The notes: generated by a model from the letters alone, not told the origin. A DNA stretch of 64,000 nt from CAZENU01 sp965222125 (GCA_965222125.1 CBDCTC010000003.1:1-64000); one strand, 5' to 3'. Positions 40,421-49,393 are shown, counted from the stretch's first letter. Numbers and translations are program-made.

Positions 40421-41259
40421 AAGGCCAGCCTTTCGTCCTCCACCTCTATGGGGAAGTCGCCGCCGTGTTGCATTGGGTCGAGGATGACGCAGCCGGGCTT
40501 CAGCATCGACATGAACTCCGCGTCGATCCGCACCTTCATGTAGCCCCGGGACCTGAGCAGCTGGGCGTGGGCGACGGTCCGCGGCGCGTTCAGGTAGATC
40601 GCGTCGGCTTCGCGTGTCGCCTCGACATCCGTTTCGGTCACCAGACGCATCCCCCGGCCTTCGCAGTACTCGACGATGTCCGGGTCCGCCCGGCCGCTGA
40701 GCGGGACGAGGGTGACGCGCACGCCCTCGAACATCGCCAGGCCCATGAGCAGCGCATTCACGTTTCGGTGGTCGAGCCGGCCCACGACCGCTACGTGCGC
40801 GCCGTCGACGCCGTCGAGCTCCCGGTGCAGGGTGTACACGTCCGCCAGCGCCTGCGTGGGATGGTCGGAATCGCTGCCGCCGTTGACGATCGGGATGGCG
40901 TCCACCTCAGCCGCCCTGTCGACGGCGCCCGCCTCGCTGCACCTCAGCACCACCAGGTCGACGTGCAGGCTGGCCAGCATCCCTATGGTGTGGTCGATGA
41001 AATTCGGAGTCCGGACCGGGAAGAACTGGGACGCGTCTTCGGTGTGGTACGCGATGCCGCCCAGCAGCCCGATGGCGCGCTCGAAGGACGTCCTGGTCAG
41101 GAAGCTGGGCTCGTAGAACAGGCAGTACAGCGAGAGGCCCCGGAGCCTGTCGCCGACCGCGCCGGCTGACCGGATACGCTCGCACTCCGCGAACAGGCCG
41201 TCCTCGACCCACGGCCGGTCGAGCTGCTTTGTGCTGGTCAGATGGCGGTCTACGGGCAT
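40354..41259 (-). CDS. Aspartate/ornithine carbamoyltransferase family protein with altered carbamoyl-phosphate site
   Basis: 301 residues. The family is clear from YEPSFLTRTSFERAIGLLGG, SDHPTQALADVYTL and VAVVGRLDHRNVNALL. The Ser-Thr-Arg-Thr-Arg motif, which binds carbamoyl phosphate, reads Ser52-Phe-Leu-Thr-Arg56, so two ligands (Thr and Arg) are gone. The Pro-Leu loop is replaced by DPMQHGGDFP. His and Gln of HPTQ and Arg in VVLRCSE remain. It may use another substrate or be regulatory. No pyrI or argI context; it stands alone between a GNAT and a tRNA gene. Confidence 0.8.
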   Translation of the reverse strand: MPVDRHLTSTKQLDRPWVEDGLFAECERIRSAGAVGDRLRGLSLYCLFYEPSFLTRTSFERAIGLLGGIAYHTEDASQFFPVRTPNFIDHTIGMLASLHVDLVVLRCSEAGAVDRAAEVDAIPIVNGGSDSDHPTQALADVYTLHRELDGVDGAHVAVVGRLDHRNVNALLMGLAMFEGVRVTLVPLSGRADPDIVEYCEGRGMRLVTETDVEATREADAIYLNAPRTVAHAQLLRSRGYMKVRIDAEFMSMLKPGCVILDPMQHGGDFPIEVEDERLAFYRQAENGLFARMALLSHMLGR

Positions 41260-41432
41260 GGGGTTACGCGGCCGCTCTCCGGTCCGGCGTGGCGCGGGCC
41301 GCGCGGCGAATGTCGTCAGCTGAGTTTACAACACAACTCCCCGTCTCCGCTAACGTAGCGCCCGCCCGCGCACGAGGGGCGAACGCGCCTTGCGGGCATC
41401 GACGACGAGCAGATGCGCGACCCGGAGTCAGA

Positions 41433-41462
41433 TTGACCGCCTGTTCGGGCAAACGCTATAAT
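41433..41462 (+). promoter_or_regulatory. Promoter of tRNA-Ala
   Basis: TTGACC (41433-41438), 18-base spacer, TATAAT (41457-41462). The tRNA begins 20 bases after the -10. Confidence 0.8.
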
Positions 41463-41482
41463 CGGGCCCTGCAGTCGACCGT

Positions 41483-41558
41483 GGGGATATAGCTCAACTG
41501 GGAGAGCGCGGCGTTCGCAATGCCGAGGTTGGGGGTTCGAGTCCCCCTATCTCCACCA
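41483..41558 (+). tRNA. tRNA-Ala (anticodon CGC)
   Basis: A 76-base cloverleaf: acceptor GGGGATA with TATCTCC (one G-U pair), D arm GCTC...GAGC, anticodon stem CGGCG/TGCCG with loop TTCGCAA giving anticodon CGC at positions 34-36, variable AGGTT, T arm GGGGG-TTCGAGT-CCCCC, discriminator A and an encoded CCA. It reads GCG codons. It has its own promoter and is flanked downstream by an LRR remnant. Confidence 0.96.
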
Positions 41559-41576
41559 GCCTCAGTAAGCGGGCTT

Positions 41577-41882
41577 CTACGGCTTCATGGGCTGCTTCCA
41601 GCCGGTTCTAGTCCACGATACCTTTCGCCCCAATCGAGGTGCTCGACGAGCAGCTTCCCGTAGGTCCCGGAAGGACATGCGCCGTCGGACCTGTGCCGGA
41701 TCCGTTGGAGCCACTCCTGGGAGGCGACGTCGTAAGGTGACCATGGCCCGGCGGTCCTTCAAGGTAAGGCGTTCGATCTCCGACAGCCCCGTCAGCCTCC
41801 TAGGGAGCGCTCCGCTGAACCGGTTATCCTCAAGGCTCAACAGTCTCGCGCTGGACAGTTCTCCGAGCGGGCCGGAGTCCAA
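41577..41882 (-). pseudogene. Leucine-rich-repeat remnant
   Basis: The frame begins inside the 3' end of the neighbouring oxidoreductase gene and shows about two LRR units (LSSARLLSLEDNRFSGALPR, then RLTGLSEIERLTLKD) in the plant/bacterial-type LxxLxLxxNxFxGxLP pattern. The rest is Arg-rich with no fold. It lies right after tRNA-Ala. It is likely a fragment of a larger LRR protein, perhaps truncated by rearrangement at the tRNA. A working small protein is less likely. Confidence 0.45.
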
Positions 41883-43021
41883 CCGCGCTCCTCACGCCAG
41901 TCGGGCCTGATGTCGGCAAATCGGCCCAGTGCCAGGCCGCTGATGTCGATGCTCGACTCGCCGTGCAGCACCAGATCGCTGACGACCTTGCCCGTGGCGG
42001 GTGAGATGCCGAATCCGTGGGCCGACGCGGTGACGAGCACGTAGTTGCTGGGGCAGTCCAGGATGTCGATGATGGGCATATAGTCCGGGGCCTGTTCCAC
42101 CACCCCGGCCCAGCTTCGGATCACAGGTACGTCCGCCGCTCCCGGAAGCAGCTCGGCGAGCCGCCTGGCGATATTCCTGATGAGGGGGGTATTGGGCTTG
42201 CTGGGCTCGGCGGTCAGGTCCACGTCGGTCCATTCGTGGGGGCCTCCCCCAAAGAGCAGATTGCCCCTGGCGGCCTGGCGCCCGTAGAGTCCGTTCCCAA
42301 CCAGGGCGATATCGAAGAGCGGTGCCAGGGGGGCGGTCGCCAGTATCTCCACCCTCGCCGGCGCGACGGGAACGTGAACGCCCACCATCTCCGCCATCAA
42401 CGCGGTCTGGGGGCCGGCAGCGGCGATTACCACGTCGGCCTCGATGGCGCCGGCGGTCGTCTCCACCGACGAGACCCTGCCGTCGACGACCTGGAAACCA
42501 GTGACGGCGGTGTTCTGGTAGAGCCTGCCTCCCATGTCCTGGAAGGCCCATGCGAAGGCCTGGACCGTGCGCTGGGGATTGGCGTGACCGGCATTGGGGG
42601 AAAACATCCCGCCGAGCGTCCTCCCGGTGATCCCGGGAATCATGTCCCGTATCTCCGAAGGGTCGAGCATATCTACACTTACGCCGTGGCGAAGCGCTGC
42701 GTCCCGATCCGAGAAGATTTCGCCCATCTCCTCTTCCGACACGGCGACCTGGAGCCTGCCCTGCTGTGTGAACTCGGTGGGATAGCCCAGCTCATCGTCC
42801 AGCGTCTCCCATAACCTCACTGACTCTACGCCCAACGGTATCATCGGCGGCTCGTCGACCCGTTCGCTGATCATCCCGCCGTTTCGACCGGAGGCCTCGC
42901 CTCCGGCGGTCCCCTTTTCGACTACCACAACGTCCTTGCCCGCCCTGGCCAGGAACCAGGCCGAGCTCAAGCCCGAAACGCCACCCCCAATGACGACTAC
43001 GTCCGCACTGTCTAAAGGCAT
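41837..43021 (-). CDS. FAD-dependent amine oxidoreductase (DAO/DadA, sarcosine oxidase beta-like)
   Basis: 394 residues. N-terminal dinucleotide-binding loop VVVIGGGVSGLSSAWFLARAG, then the DAO-family strand-helix EASGRNGGM. C-terminal FAD site with IRSWAGVVEQAPDYMPIID and SAHGFGISPATGKVVSDLV. The family oxidises N-methyl or primary amines such as sarcosine, dimethylglycine or D-amino acids. It follows the SoxA/HcnB-like gene by seven bases and is the last gene of the putative methylated-amine operon. The C-terminal tail runs 46 bases into the LRR remnant. Confidence 0.88.
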   Translation of the reverse strand: MPLDSADVVVIGGGVSGLSSAWFLARAGKDVVVVEKGTAGGEASGRNGGMISERVDEPPMIPLGVESVRLWETLDDELGYPTEFTQQGRLQVAVSEEEMGEIFSDRDAALRHGVSVDMLDPSEIRDMIPGITGRTLGGMFSPNAGHANPQRTVQAFAWAFQDMGGRLYQNTAVTGFQVVDGRVSSVETTAGAIEADVVIAAAGPQTALMAEMVGVHVPVAPARVEILATAPLAPLFDIALVGNGLYGRQAARGNLLFGGGPHEWTDVDLTAEPSKPNTPLIRNIARRLAELLPGAADVPVIRSWAGVVEQAPDYMPIIDILDCPSNYVLVTASAHGFGISPATGKVVSDLVLHGESSIDISGLALGRFADIRPDWREERGWTPARSENCPARDC

Positions 43022-43028
43022 GATGCGA

Positions 43029-44561
43029 CTACCCCAGCACCTGATTCGTTGGGCTGAACCATTTCGGCCAGTCCCTGCGCACCTGCTCCTGCTCTTCGTG
43101 GGGCCACATCACCTTCAGTGGCAGCGGCCGCACGGGCGGCCGGTAGGACATGAGGGGTATGCCGGCTATGCCTGTACCGGACTCCTCGGCGAGCAGCAGA
43201 GACACCTGCTCGCGGCAAAGCCGACCCTGGCAGTGGCCCGTTCCGGCCCTGGTCAGTCGCTTGACCTGGTTCGGGTTGACCGGCCCGTCTAGCAACAGGG
43301 TCTGGAGGCTCCGGCGGTCCATCTGCTCCGAGCTCCATCCCAGGTACCGCGGAGGCCGTAAGCCGACTAGCTCGGCACAGGTGACCTCCTCGCACTGGCA
43401 CACGAAGACGTCCGGCCCACCGGCGTTCACGAGGGACTGGAGCCATTTCTTCCAGACCGAGTGCACCTCGGTCGGTATAGAGGCGACGGCCCCTGCCTGC
43501 AGGTCAGGCCTCCGTGCGAGCGCCTCCTCCTTGTCGATAGCTCCCAGCGACTCGGCGGCGGCGACTCCGGCCAGTCGGCCTTGATTTCGCGCAATCTCGG
43601 TGTCCAGGACCATCCCGTCTTGGAAGCCGGCGGCGTCCCCAGCGACGAACACGGAATCGACGCTAGTCCTCATCCAGTCGTCGTGGTCCGGGACGTACCC
43701 GCCGAGCTCGGACCTGAAGGTAAGCTCGCACCCCAGGAGACTGAGGAGCTCTACGTTGGGCACCAGGCCGATGGCGAGGCACACGGTGTCGGCAGCGATA
43801 ACCTTCTCGGAGCCGGCTACCGGCTCGCCATTGTCGTCGATCTCGACCAGCACGACGGACTCGAGATCGCCGCCACTGCCGACCGCCTCCCTGACGGTGT
43901 GGGCCAGGTACAACTCCACGCCCTCGTCCTGCAACGCCGTCACTAGATCCTCGTCGCCGCGTACGGAGGAGAACACGTCCACGACGGCGGCTACTTCGAT
44001 GCCGCTGTCCAGCGCCATCCTGGCGGTGTTGAGGCCGAGGTTGCCGGAGCCCAGGACCACCATGCGCCGCGAGGACAGGGCCTGATACCGACTCGTCAGC
44101 GAGTGGGCGCCGTTGGCCCCCATAGCGCCCGCCAGATCCCACCCTGCGAACGCGATGCCCAGGTCCCGGGCGCCGGCGGCCACGATGAGCCGGTCGAACT
44201 TCATCAGCCACGACCGCTCTTCGTCGGCCAGGCCGAGCTGCGGGCCGTCGAGGAGCCGGCTGGTCTCGGTGTTGCGGAAGGCTCCCCAGACGCACGTCCC
44301 AAGCTGGACGTCGACGCCGGCTTCTTCAGCCTCCGCCAGGGCTCCGTTGGCCGCAGCCACCCTCTCCAGCATCAGGGCCTTGTTCGGCCGCGTGGCCGTG
44401 AACCGTTGGCCGAAGAACTGAGGCACGTTCAGCCCCATCATGGAGGCGGAGATGGGGTTTTCGTCAACGAGCGTGACCCGCACTCCGGCCCTGGCCGCCT
44501 CTATGGCGGCGGCCGTCCCCGATACCCCCGCCCCTACAACCACCAGTGGCTTCGATTCCAT
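43029..44561 (-). CDS. FAD/NAD-dependent oxidoreductase with BFD-like [2Fe-2S] domain (SoxA/HcnB-like)
   Basis: 510 residues. FAD loop VVVGAGVSGTAAAIEAARAG (6-25), a second nucleotide loop VLGSGNLGLNTARMAL, and FAD-anchoring VFVAGDAAGFQDG. The C-terminal third has CQCEEVTC and HCQGRLC, the four Cys of the BFD-like 2Fe-2S domain. This matches alpha subunits of opine, hydroxyproline or sarcosine dehydrogenases, where the partner is a DAO-family beta subunit, encoded here directly downstream. Electrons might pass to EtfAB. The substrate is not fixed by sequence. Confidence 0.88.
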   Translation of the reverse strand: MESKPLVVVGAGVSGTAAAIEAARAGVRVTLVDENPISASMMGLNVPQFFGQRFTATRPNKALMLERVAAANGALAEAEEAGVDVQLGTCVWGAFRNTETSRLLDGPQLGLADEERSWLMKFDRLIVAAGARDLGIAFAGWDLAGAMGANGAHSLTSRYQALSSRRMVVLGSGNLGLNTARMALDSGIEVAAVVDVFSSVRGDEDLVTALQDEGVELYLAHTVREAVGSGGDLESVVLVEIDDNGEPVAGSEKVIAADTVCLAIGLVPNVELLSLLGCELTFRSELGGYVPDHDDWMRTSVDSVFVAGDAAGFQDGMVLDTEIARNQGRLAGVAAAESLGAIDKEEALARRPDLQAGAVASIPTEVHSVWKKWLQSLVNAGGPDVFVCQCEEVTCAELVGLRPPRYLGWSSEQMDRRSLQTLLLDGPVNPNQVKRLTRAGTGHCQGRLCREQVSLLLAEESGTGIAGIPLMSYRPPVRPLPLKVMWPHEEQEQVRRDWPKWFSPTNQVLG

Positions 44562-44627
44562 GTGAGGTCCCTCTTGCCGATCCGGAGGCCCGCGCTACGT
44601 CATATGTGGGTTCTGCGCAAAAGTAGC

Positions 44628-45689
44628 CTAGGCGACAATTCGCGGCGATGAGATGCCGTCCGGCAGTGCGCCGCGCAGGGCCCTGATGTAGTCGACGCCA
44701 AATCCACAGCATGTGCCGACTACCTGGGCGCCCATTCCGACCCAGCTGGCGGCTTCCCGCGTCAACTCCTCTGCGCTTTCTTCGTTGGCAACGCGCCTGT
44801 CCCGCCAGGTCTCGAGGTAGTCGTCTCTGCCCGCATCCGGATAGGCGACAATGGGGCCAGTCCATTGGTCGAGAATGACCTGAATCGCCGTCGTGGTTAC
44901 GTCTATCCTGGCGTGGAAAACGCCAATTACGTCGGGCTTCAGCTGCGCGATCTCGCCGATGCCTTCGGCCAGAGTCACATCATGGTCGACCGTCCGCCAA
45001 CTCGAAGTCCACATCGGCATCCTTACGGCGCCACTATAGAGACGTTCGTCACCCATACTCATCATGACCGTCTGCCCGTCAGGCGCCATCGAGGCCGTAA
45101 ATGCCACCCAGACCGGCAGTCCCGTGGCCTTGGCCGACTCAGTGACAACAATCCTGGACTCGTTGTCCGCCCACATGTTCTCGATCAGGAAAAAGTCCAC
45201 CCCGGATTCGGCCAGGATCTCCGCCTGCTCGTCGATGTAGATCCTTAACTCCTCCGTCGAGAGGCTGGCGCCATAACCGTAGCCGGTCCCTCCCGTAAGC
45301 GCCCCGGTCCTTAGGTCGCGTATAGGCATTCGGCACGAGATAGAGCCGGCGATGTACACTGGCCTGTCGCCGGCGGCCCGGTCTCTGGCCTCCAGCGCCG
45401 CATCGACGGCCCGCGTATTTATCTCCCTTACCATGTCGCCGTACCCGGACACCTCCAGCGCGGGGCGCACGGTGTTGAAGGTATTGGTGGTTATAATGTC
45501 GGCCCCCGCCCGGATGTAACGCTCGTGCATCTGCCGCACCGTTGCCGCGTGCGTGTAGTTGCCAGGGCCGCACCACGAGGCCGGGTGCATGGGCACGCCC
45601 ATAGCCTGGAGCTCCGTTCCAATCGCCCCGTCCAGGATGATCACTTCGCCGTTGTCCATGCGGTTCTTCAGCTTCTCATAGTTGGCCAT
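44628..45689 (-). CDS. Homocysteine S-methyltransferase family protein with a Cys-to-His zinc ligand change
   Basis: 353 residues. TIM-barrel family starting ILDGAIGTELQAMGVP, with ITTNTFNTVRPALE. The C-terminal Zn pair is present (GTCCGFG, C327/C328). The first ligand, normally Cys in a GVNC motif, is His259 in IGVFHARI, so the metal site would be His-Cys-Cys. Family members methylate homocysteine from betaine, S-methylmethionine or dimethylglycine-type donors. With the two downstream amine oxidoreductases the operon suggests demethylation of a betaine-like compound. GGAGG precedes the ATG by eight bases. Confidence 0.85.
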   Translation of the reverse strand: MANYEKLKNRMDNGEVIILDGAIGTELQAMGVPMHPASWCGPGNYTHAATVRQMHERYIRAGADIITTNTFNTVRPALEVSGYGDMVREINTRAVDAALEARDRAAGDRPVYIAGSISCRMPIRDLRTGALTGGTGYGYGASLSTEELRIYIDEQAEILAESGVDFFLIENMWADNESRIVVTESAKATGLPVWVAFTASMAPDGQTVMMSMGDERLYSGAVRMPMWTSSWRTVDHDVTLAEGIGEIAQLKPDVIGVFHARIDVTTTAIQVILDQWTGPIVAYPDAGRDDYLETWRDRRVANEESAEELTREAASWVGMGAQVVGTCCGFGVDYIRALRGALPDGISSPRIVA

Positions 45690-45782
45690 GATCTGGTCCT
45701 CCGATGCGGCTCAGTACTCCATTTGGCATTTCCGATATCGATCTCCCCGGGCCGAGAGAACCTACGGCACTTGGAGAGTGCC

Positions 45783-45811
45783 ATCGTAGTTTCTTCCTCA
45801 AAAACCGTCAA
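45783..45811 (-). promoter_or_regulatory. Promoter of the methylated-amine operon
   Basis: Minus strand TTGACG (45806-45811), 17-base spacer, TACGAT (45783-45788). The leader to the ATG at 45689 would be about 85 bases. The gene's divergent neighbour has its own promoter about 130 bases away. Confidence 0.6.
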
Positions 45812-45936
45812 CCACCCAAATCGGCCATCGACTGGGTGAAACCCCTGTCGGATGCGGGCGTCGGATTGGCGTCATATTCACACGCACGACGGACGGAGGC
45901 CAACGCGTTGGGTGTGATCGGGCGTAGTCGCGTCGT

Positions 45937-45965
45937 TTGACACGACTGCTGGGCGGCCTTAGACT
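45937..45965 (+). promoter_or_regulatory. Promoter of sthA
   Basis: TTGACA (45937-45942), 17-base spacer, TAGACT (45960-45965). The GTG start at 46001 is about 29 bases past the expected transcription start. Confidence 0.75.
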
Positions 45966-46000
45966 CGCCACCATCCTCAGTGGTCTCCTTGGGTACCTAA

Positions 46001-47440
46001 GTGAGCGATCTGACCGAAAACGGACGCTACGACATGTTCGTGATCGGCACCGGTCCTGCCGGTCAGCGCGCCGCCATACAGGCGGCCAAGCTGGGCAAAA
46101 GGGTCGGGATCTGCGAGCGTCGAGACGTCATCGGCGGCGTCTGCATCAACACGGGCACCATCCCCTCGAAGACGTTCCGCGAGGCCGTCCTCTACCTGAC
46201 CGGTTTCAGGCAGCGTGGAGTCTACGGCTCCTCCTTCACGGTCAAAGAGGACATCTCCATGGCGGACCTGCTGTTCCGCTGCAACCACGTGATTGGCCGG
46301 GAGGCCGAGGTCATACGTCACCAGATGCGGCGGAACCGCGTCCACGTGCTGCAGGGCGAGGCCGTCTTCGAAGGCCCCAACGTCCTCGCGGTGTCCCGAC
46401 AAAGCGGCGCGGTCCGAGTCGAGGCCGACAAGATCGTTATAGCCGCGGGCACGACGCCCGCGGCTCCGCCGGGGTTCGACATCGACGGCCGCGTGATCGT
46501 CGACTCCGACGGCATACTGAGACTGGACGCCATACCGCGCACGATGACCGTCGTCGGCGCGGGCGTCATAGGAATCGAGTACGCCTCGATCTTCGCGGCT
46601 CTGGGCTGCGAGGTCACCGTGGTGGAGAAGCGCTCAGGCATCCTCGACTTCGTCGACAGGGAGCTGGCCGAGGCGTTGATCTACCACATGCGGAGTATGG
46701 GCTGCATCTTCCGGCTCGGCGAGGAGGTGGAGCGCGTCGAGACGGTTAACGGCCAGGCGGTGGCCGCGCTCAAGTCGGGAAAGAGAATCGTATCCGAGCT
46801 GCTCCTCTACTCCGTCGGACGGGTGGGGGCTACGGCGAGGCTGAATCTCGGGTCGGCCGGCCTGGGCGCGGACAAGCGCGGGCGGATACCGGTCGACGAT
46901 CATTATCAGACGGTGCAGCCGCACATATACGCGGTCGGCGACGTCGTCGGCTTCCCATCGCTGGCCTCGACCTCGATGGAGCAGGGCAGAGCCGCGGCCT
47001 GCCACGCCTTCGGAATCGAGTATCGCTCCTCGCCGGACCACTTCCCGTACGGCATCTACTCGGTGCCGGAGATGTCGATGGTCGGCGGCAACGAGCAGGA
47101 GCTGACCGAGGCCGGCGTCCCCTACGAGGTGGGGCTCGCGAGGTACCGGGAGATAGCGCGCGGCACCATCCTCGGCGACGACACGGGGATGCTCAAGCTC
47201 CTGTTTCACAGGGAGACCGGGGAGCTGCTCGGCACCCACATCATCGGCGCCGAGGCCGCCGAGCTGATCCACATCGGCCAGGCCGTCCTGTCGTTCGGCG
47301 GCACCCTCGACTATTTCGTCGACACGGTGTTCAACTACCCCACGCTGGCGGAGTGCTACAAGGTCGCCGCGCTCGACTGCTACAACAAGATCGGCCCCGG
47401 CTTCCTCCAGATGGCCTCCGCAGGCCAGGGCAGACCCTGA
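46001..47440 (+). CDS. sthA: Soluble pyridine nucleotide transhydrogenase (SthA)
   Basis: 479 residues, GTG start. FAD loop FVIGTGPAGQRAAIQAAKLG. The disulfide motif of lipoamide dehydrogenases is reduced to one Cys plus Thr: GGVCINTGTIPSKTFREA, the SthA hallmark. NAD(P)-binding loop VVGAGVIGIEYASIFAALG and the C-terminal dimerisation domain with HIIGAEAAELIHIGQ. SthA moves hydride between NADPH and NAD+. It is monocistronic. It could balance NADPH made by amine or molybdenum enzymes in the window; that is inference. Confidence 0.93.
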   Translation: MSDLTENGRYDMFVIGTGPAGQRAAIQAAKLGKRVGICERRDVIGGVCINTGTIPSKTFREAVLYLTGFRQRGVYGSSFTVKEDISMADLLFRCNHVIGREAEVIRHQMRRNRVHVLQGEAVFEGPNVLAVSRQSGAVRVEADKIVIAAGTTPAAPPGFDIDGRVIVDSDGILRLDAIPRTMTVVGAGVIGIEYASIFAALGCEVTVVEKRSGILDFVDRELAEALIYHMRSMGCIFRLGEEVERVETVNGQAVAALKSGKRIVSELLLYSVGRVGATARLNLGSAGLGADKRGRIPVDDHYQTVQPHIYAVGDVVGFPSLASTSMEQGRAAACHAFGIEYRSSPDHFPYGIYSVPEMSMVGGNEQELTEAGVPYEVGLARYREIARGTILGDDTGMLKLLFHRETGELLGTHIIGAEAAELIHIGQAVLSFGGTLDYFVDTVFNYPTLAECYKVAALDCYNKIGPGFLQMASAGQGRP

Positions 47441-47547
47441 CTCGCGGCAGCCAGTCTCCCTGAAGCCGCGGCGTTTCTCACTGCCAGGGGTTCTTTGGTA
47501 TAGTCTCCGCGACGCTGACCGGCGCGACTACGGGTGAGGTGCGACCG

Positions 47548-49284
47548 TTGGCTGGGGCACACGAGAACCGGTACATCCGCTACGAGCCGAACGAGGCCCC
47601 TCCGCCGCTGTTGGCCGTCGGGGCCGGCCTACAGGCCGTCGCGGTCATTCTGGCGCCGATCGTGTTGGTCGTCGTCATCGTGGCCCGTATCGCCGAGCAG
47701 CCCGAGAGCTACCTGTCGTGGGCCGTCTTCGCCGCGCTGCTGGTCAGCGGAGTCACGACCGTTCTGCAGGCCGTCCGAGTCGGGCGCATCGGCTCCGGAT
47801 ACGTGCTCATCATGGGCACGTCGGGCACCTTCATTGCGGTGTGCGTCGCGGCGCTGACCGAGGGCGGGCCCTCCACGATGGCCAGCCTCGTCGTCGTGTC
47901 GTCGCTGCTCCAGTTCGCGCTGGCGGCGCGGCTCTCGCTGCTGCGCCGGATATTCACTCCGGTCGTCTCCGGCACGGTAATCATGCTGATAGCGGCGACC
48001 GTCATGCCGGTCGTGTTCGACATGCTGAAGGAGGTACCGGACGGCACGTCCCCGCTTGCGGCCCCGGCGGCCGCGGTGATCACCCTCGCCGTCGTCGCGG
48101 CGCTGGTGCTGCGCGCCCCGTCGTCGCTGCGACTGTGGTCGCCGGTCATCGGCATAGCGGTGGGCTGCGCGGTCGCCGCGCCCTTCGGGCTGTACGACGT
48201 GCAGCAGGTGCTGGACGCCCCGTGGGTCGGCGCGCCCCTGAGCGCGTGGCCGGGATTCGACCTGATCCCGGGCGCCGAGTTCTGGGCGCTCCTGCCCGCG
48301 TTCGTGGTCGTCACCATGGTGGGCGCCATAGCGACCGTCGGCGACGGAGTGGCCATCCAGAGGGTCTCGCAACGCAGCCCCAGGGCGACTGACTTCCGGG
48401 TGGTGCAGGGCGCCCTTAACGCCGACGGCGTCGGCAATCTGCTATCGGGCATCGGCGCAACGCTCCCCACCACGACCTGCTCGGCCAGCATCTCCCTCGC
48501 CGTGGTGACCGGAATAGCCGCGCGGCGAGTGGGTGTCGTAATCGGCGTCGTAATCGCGGTGCTGGCCTTCTTCCCCAAGATCGCGGCCCTGCTGATCGCC
48601 ATACCGGGTCCGGTGGCCGCCGCCTACATAACAGTCCTTCCCGCGCTGCTCTTCGTGCAGGGTATGAAGATTGTAGTGCAGGACGGCCTCGATCACCGGA
48701 AGGCCGCCGTCGCGGGAGTGTCGTTCTGGGTTGGCGTCGGCTTCCAGAACCAGGTGATCTTCGCGGACCAGCTCGGGGATGGATTCCTGGCGGTGCTGCT
48801 CGGCAACGGCATGACGTCGGGCGCTCTCGTCGCGGTCGTCATGATGTTTTTCATAGAGATGACCGCGCCCCGTCGCAGGCGCCTGGACGTCGTGTTGGAC
48901 CCGGACGCCCTGCCGAAGCTGGGGGAATTCCTACGCGGGTTCGCGACGAAGTACGGATGGGACTCCGCCTCGACGGAGCGCCTCGTCCTGGTGGGGGAGG
49001 AGACGCTGTCCAGCCTCGCGGAAGGCGATGGACCGGAGGAGGACGGACCGCGGCGACTGGTCGTAGCCGCCCGCGCCGCCGGCGGAGGGGCGGAGCTGGA
49101 GTTCGTGTGCGCTGCGGACGGGGAGAACCTGGAGGACCGGCTCTCGTACCTGGGAGAGACGCCGGACATACCGGACGGCCGGGAGATATCGTTCCGGCTG
49201 CTGCGCCACTACGCGTCATCGGTGCGCCACCAGAAGTACCACGGCGTAGACATCGTCACTGTCAACGTCGACGGATCGCGGTAG
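47548..49284 (+). CDS. NCS2-type nucleobase permease fused to a degenerate HATPase-like domain
   Basis: 578 residues from TTG 47548, with TGAGGTG ending seven bases upstream; a GTG at 47539 overlaps that site. Residues about 20-435 form 10-12 membrane helices of the xanthine/uracil permease family (AALLVSGVTTVLQAVRVGRI, VSGTVIMLIAATVMP, GNLLSGIGATLPTTTCSASI). Residues about 450-578 are soluble, with RLVLVGEETLSSLAEG resembling the N-box helix of anti-sigma/HATPase_c_2 kinases and a C-terminal RHYASSVRHQKYHGVDIVTVNV strand, but the N-box Asn and a clear G-box are missing. The fusion may regulate transport. Family call for the tail is tentative. Confidence 0.8.
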   Translation: MAGAHENRYIRYEPNEAPPPLLAVGAGLQAVAVILAPIVLVVVIVARIAEQPESYLSWAVFAALLVSGVTTVLQAVRVGRIGSGYVLIMGTSGTFIAVCVAALTEGGPSTMASLVVVSSLLQFALAARLSLLRRIFTPVVSGTVIMLIAATVMPVVFDMLKEVPDGTSPLAAPAAAVITLAVVAALVLRAPSSLRLWSPVIGIAVGCAVAAPFGLYDVQQVLDAPWVGAPLSAWPGFDLIPGAEFWALLPAFVVVTMVGAIATVGDGVAIQRVSQRSPRATDFRVVQGALNADGVGNLLSGIGATLPTTTCSASISLAVVTGIAARRVGVVIGVVIAVLAFFPKIAALLIAIPGPVAAAYITVLPALLFVQGMKIVVQDGLDHRKAAVAGVSFWVGVGFQNQVIFADQLGDGFLAVLLGNGMTSGALVAVVMMFFIEMTAPRRRRLDVVLDPDALPKLGEFLRGFATKYGWDSASTERLVLVGEETLSSLAEGDGPEEDGPRRLVVAARAAGGGAELEFVCAADGENLEDRLSYLGETPDIPDGREISFRLLRHYASSVRHQKYHGVDIVTVNVDGSR

Positions 49285-49393
49285 CGCGCCCGGCACACCC
49301 CGTCACGGAGACGACCGCTCCTGGCGCGGCGGCGGTGTGCGGCGATAGACTTAGCCGAGGTGGTGCGGTACGTTCGACGCGAGGTCGGTTCTA

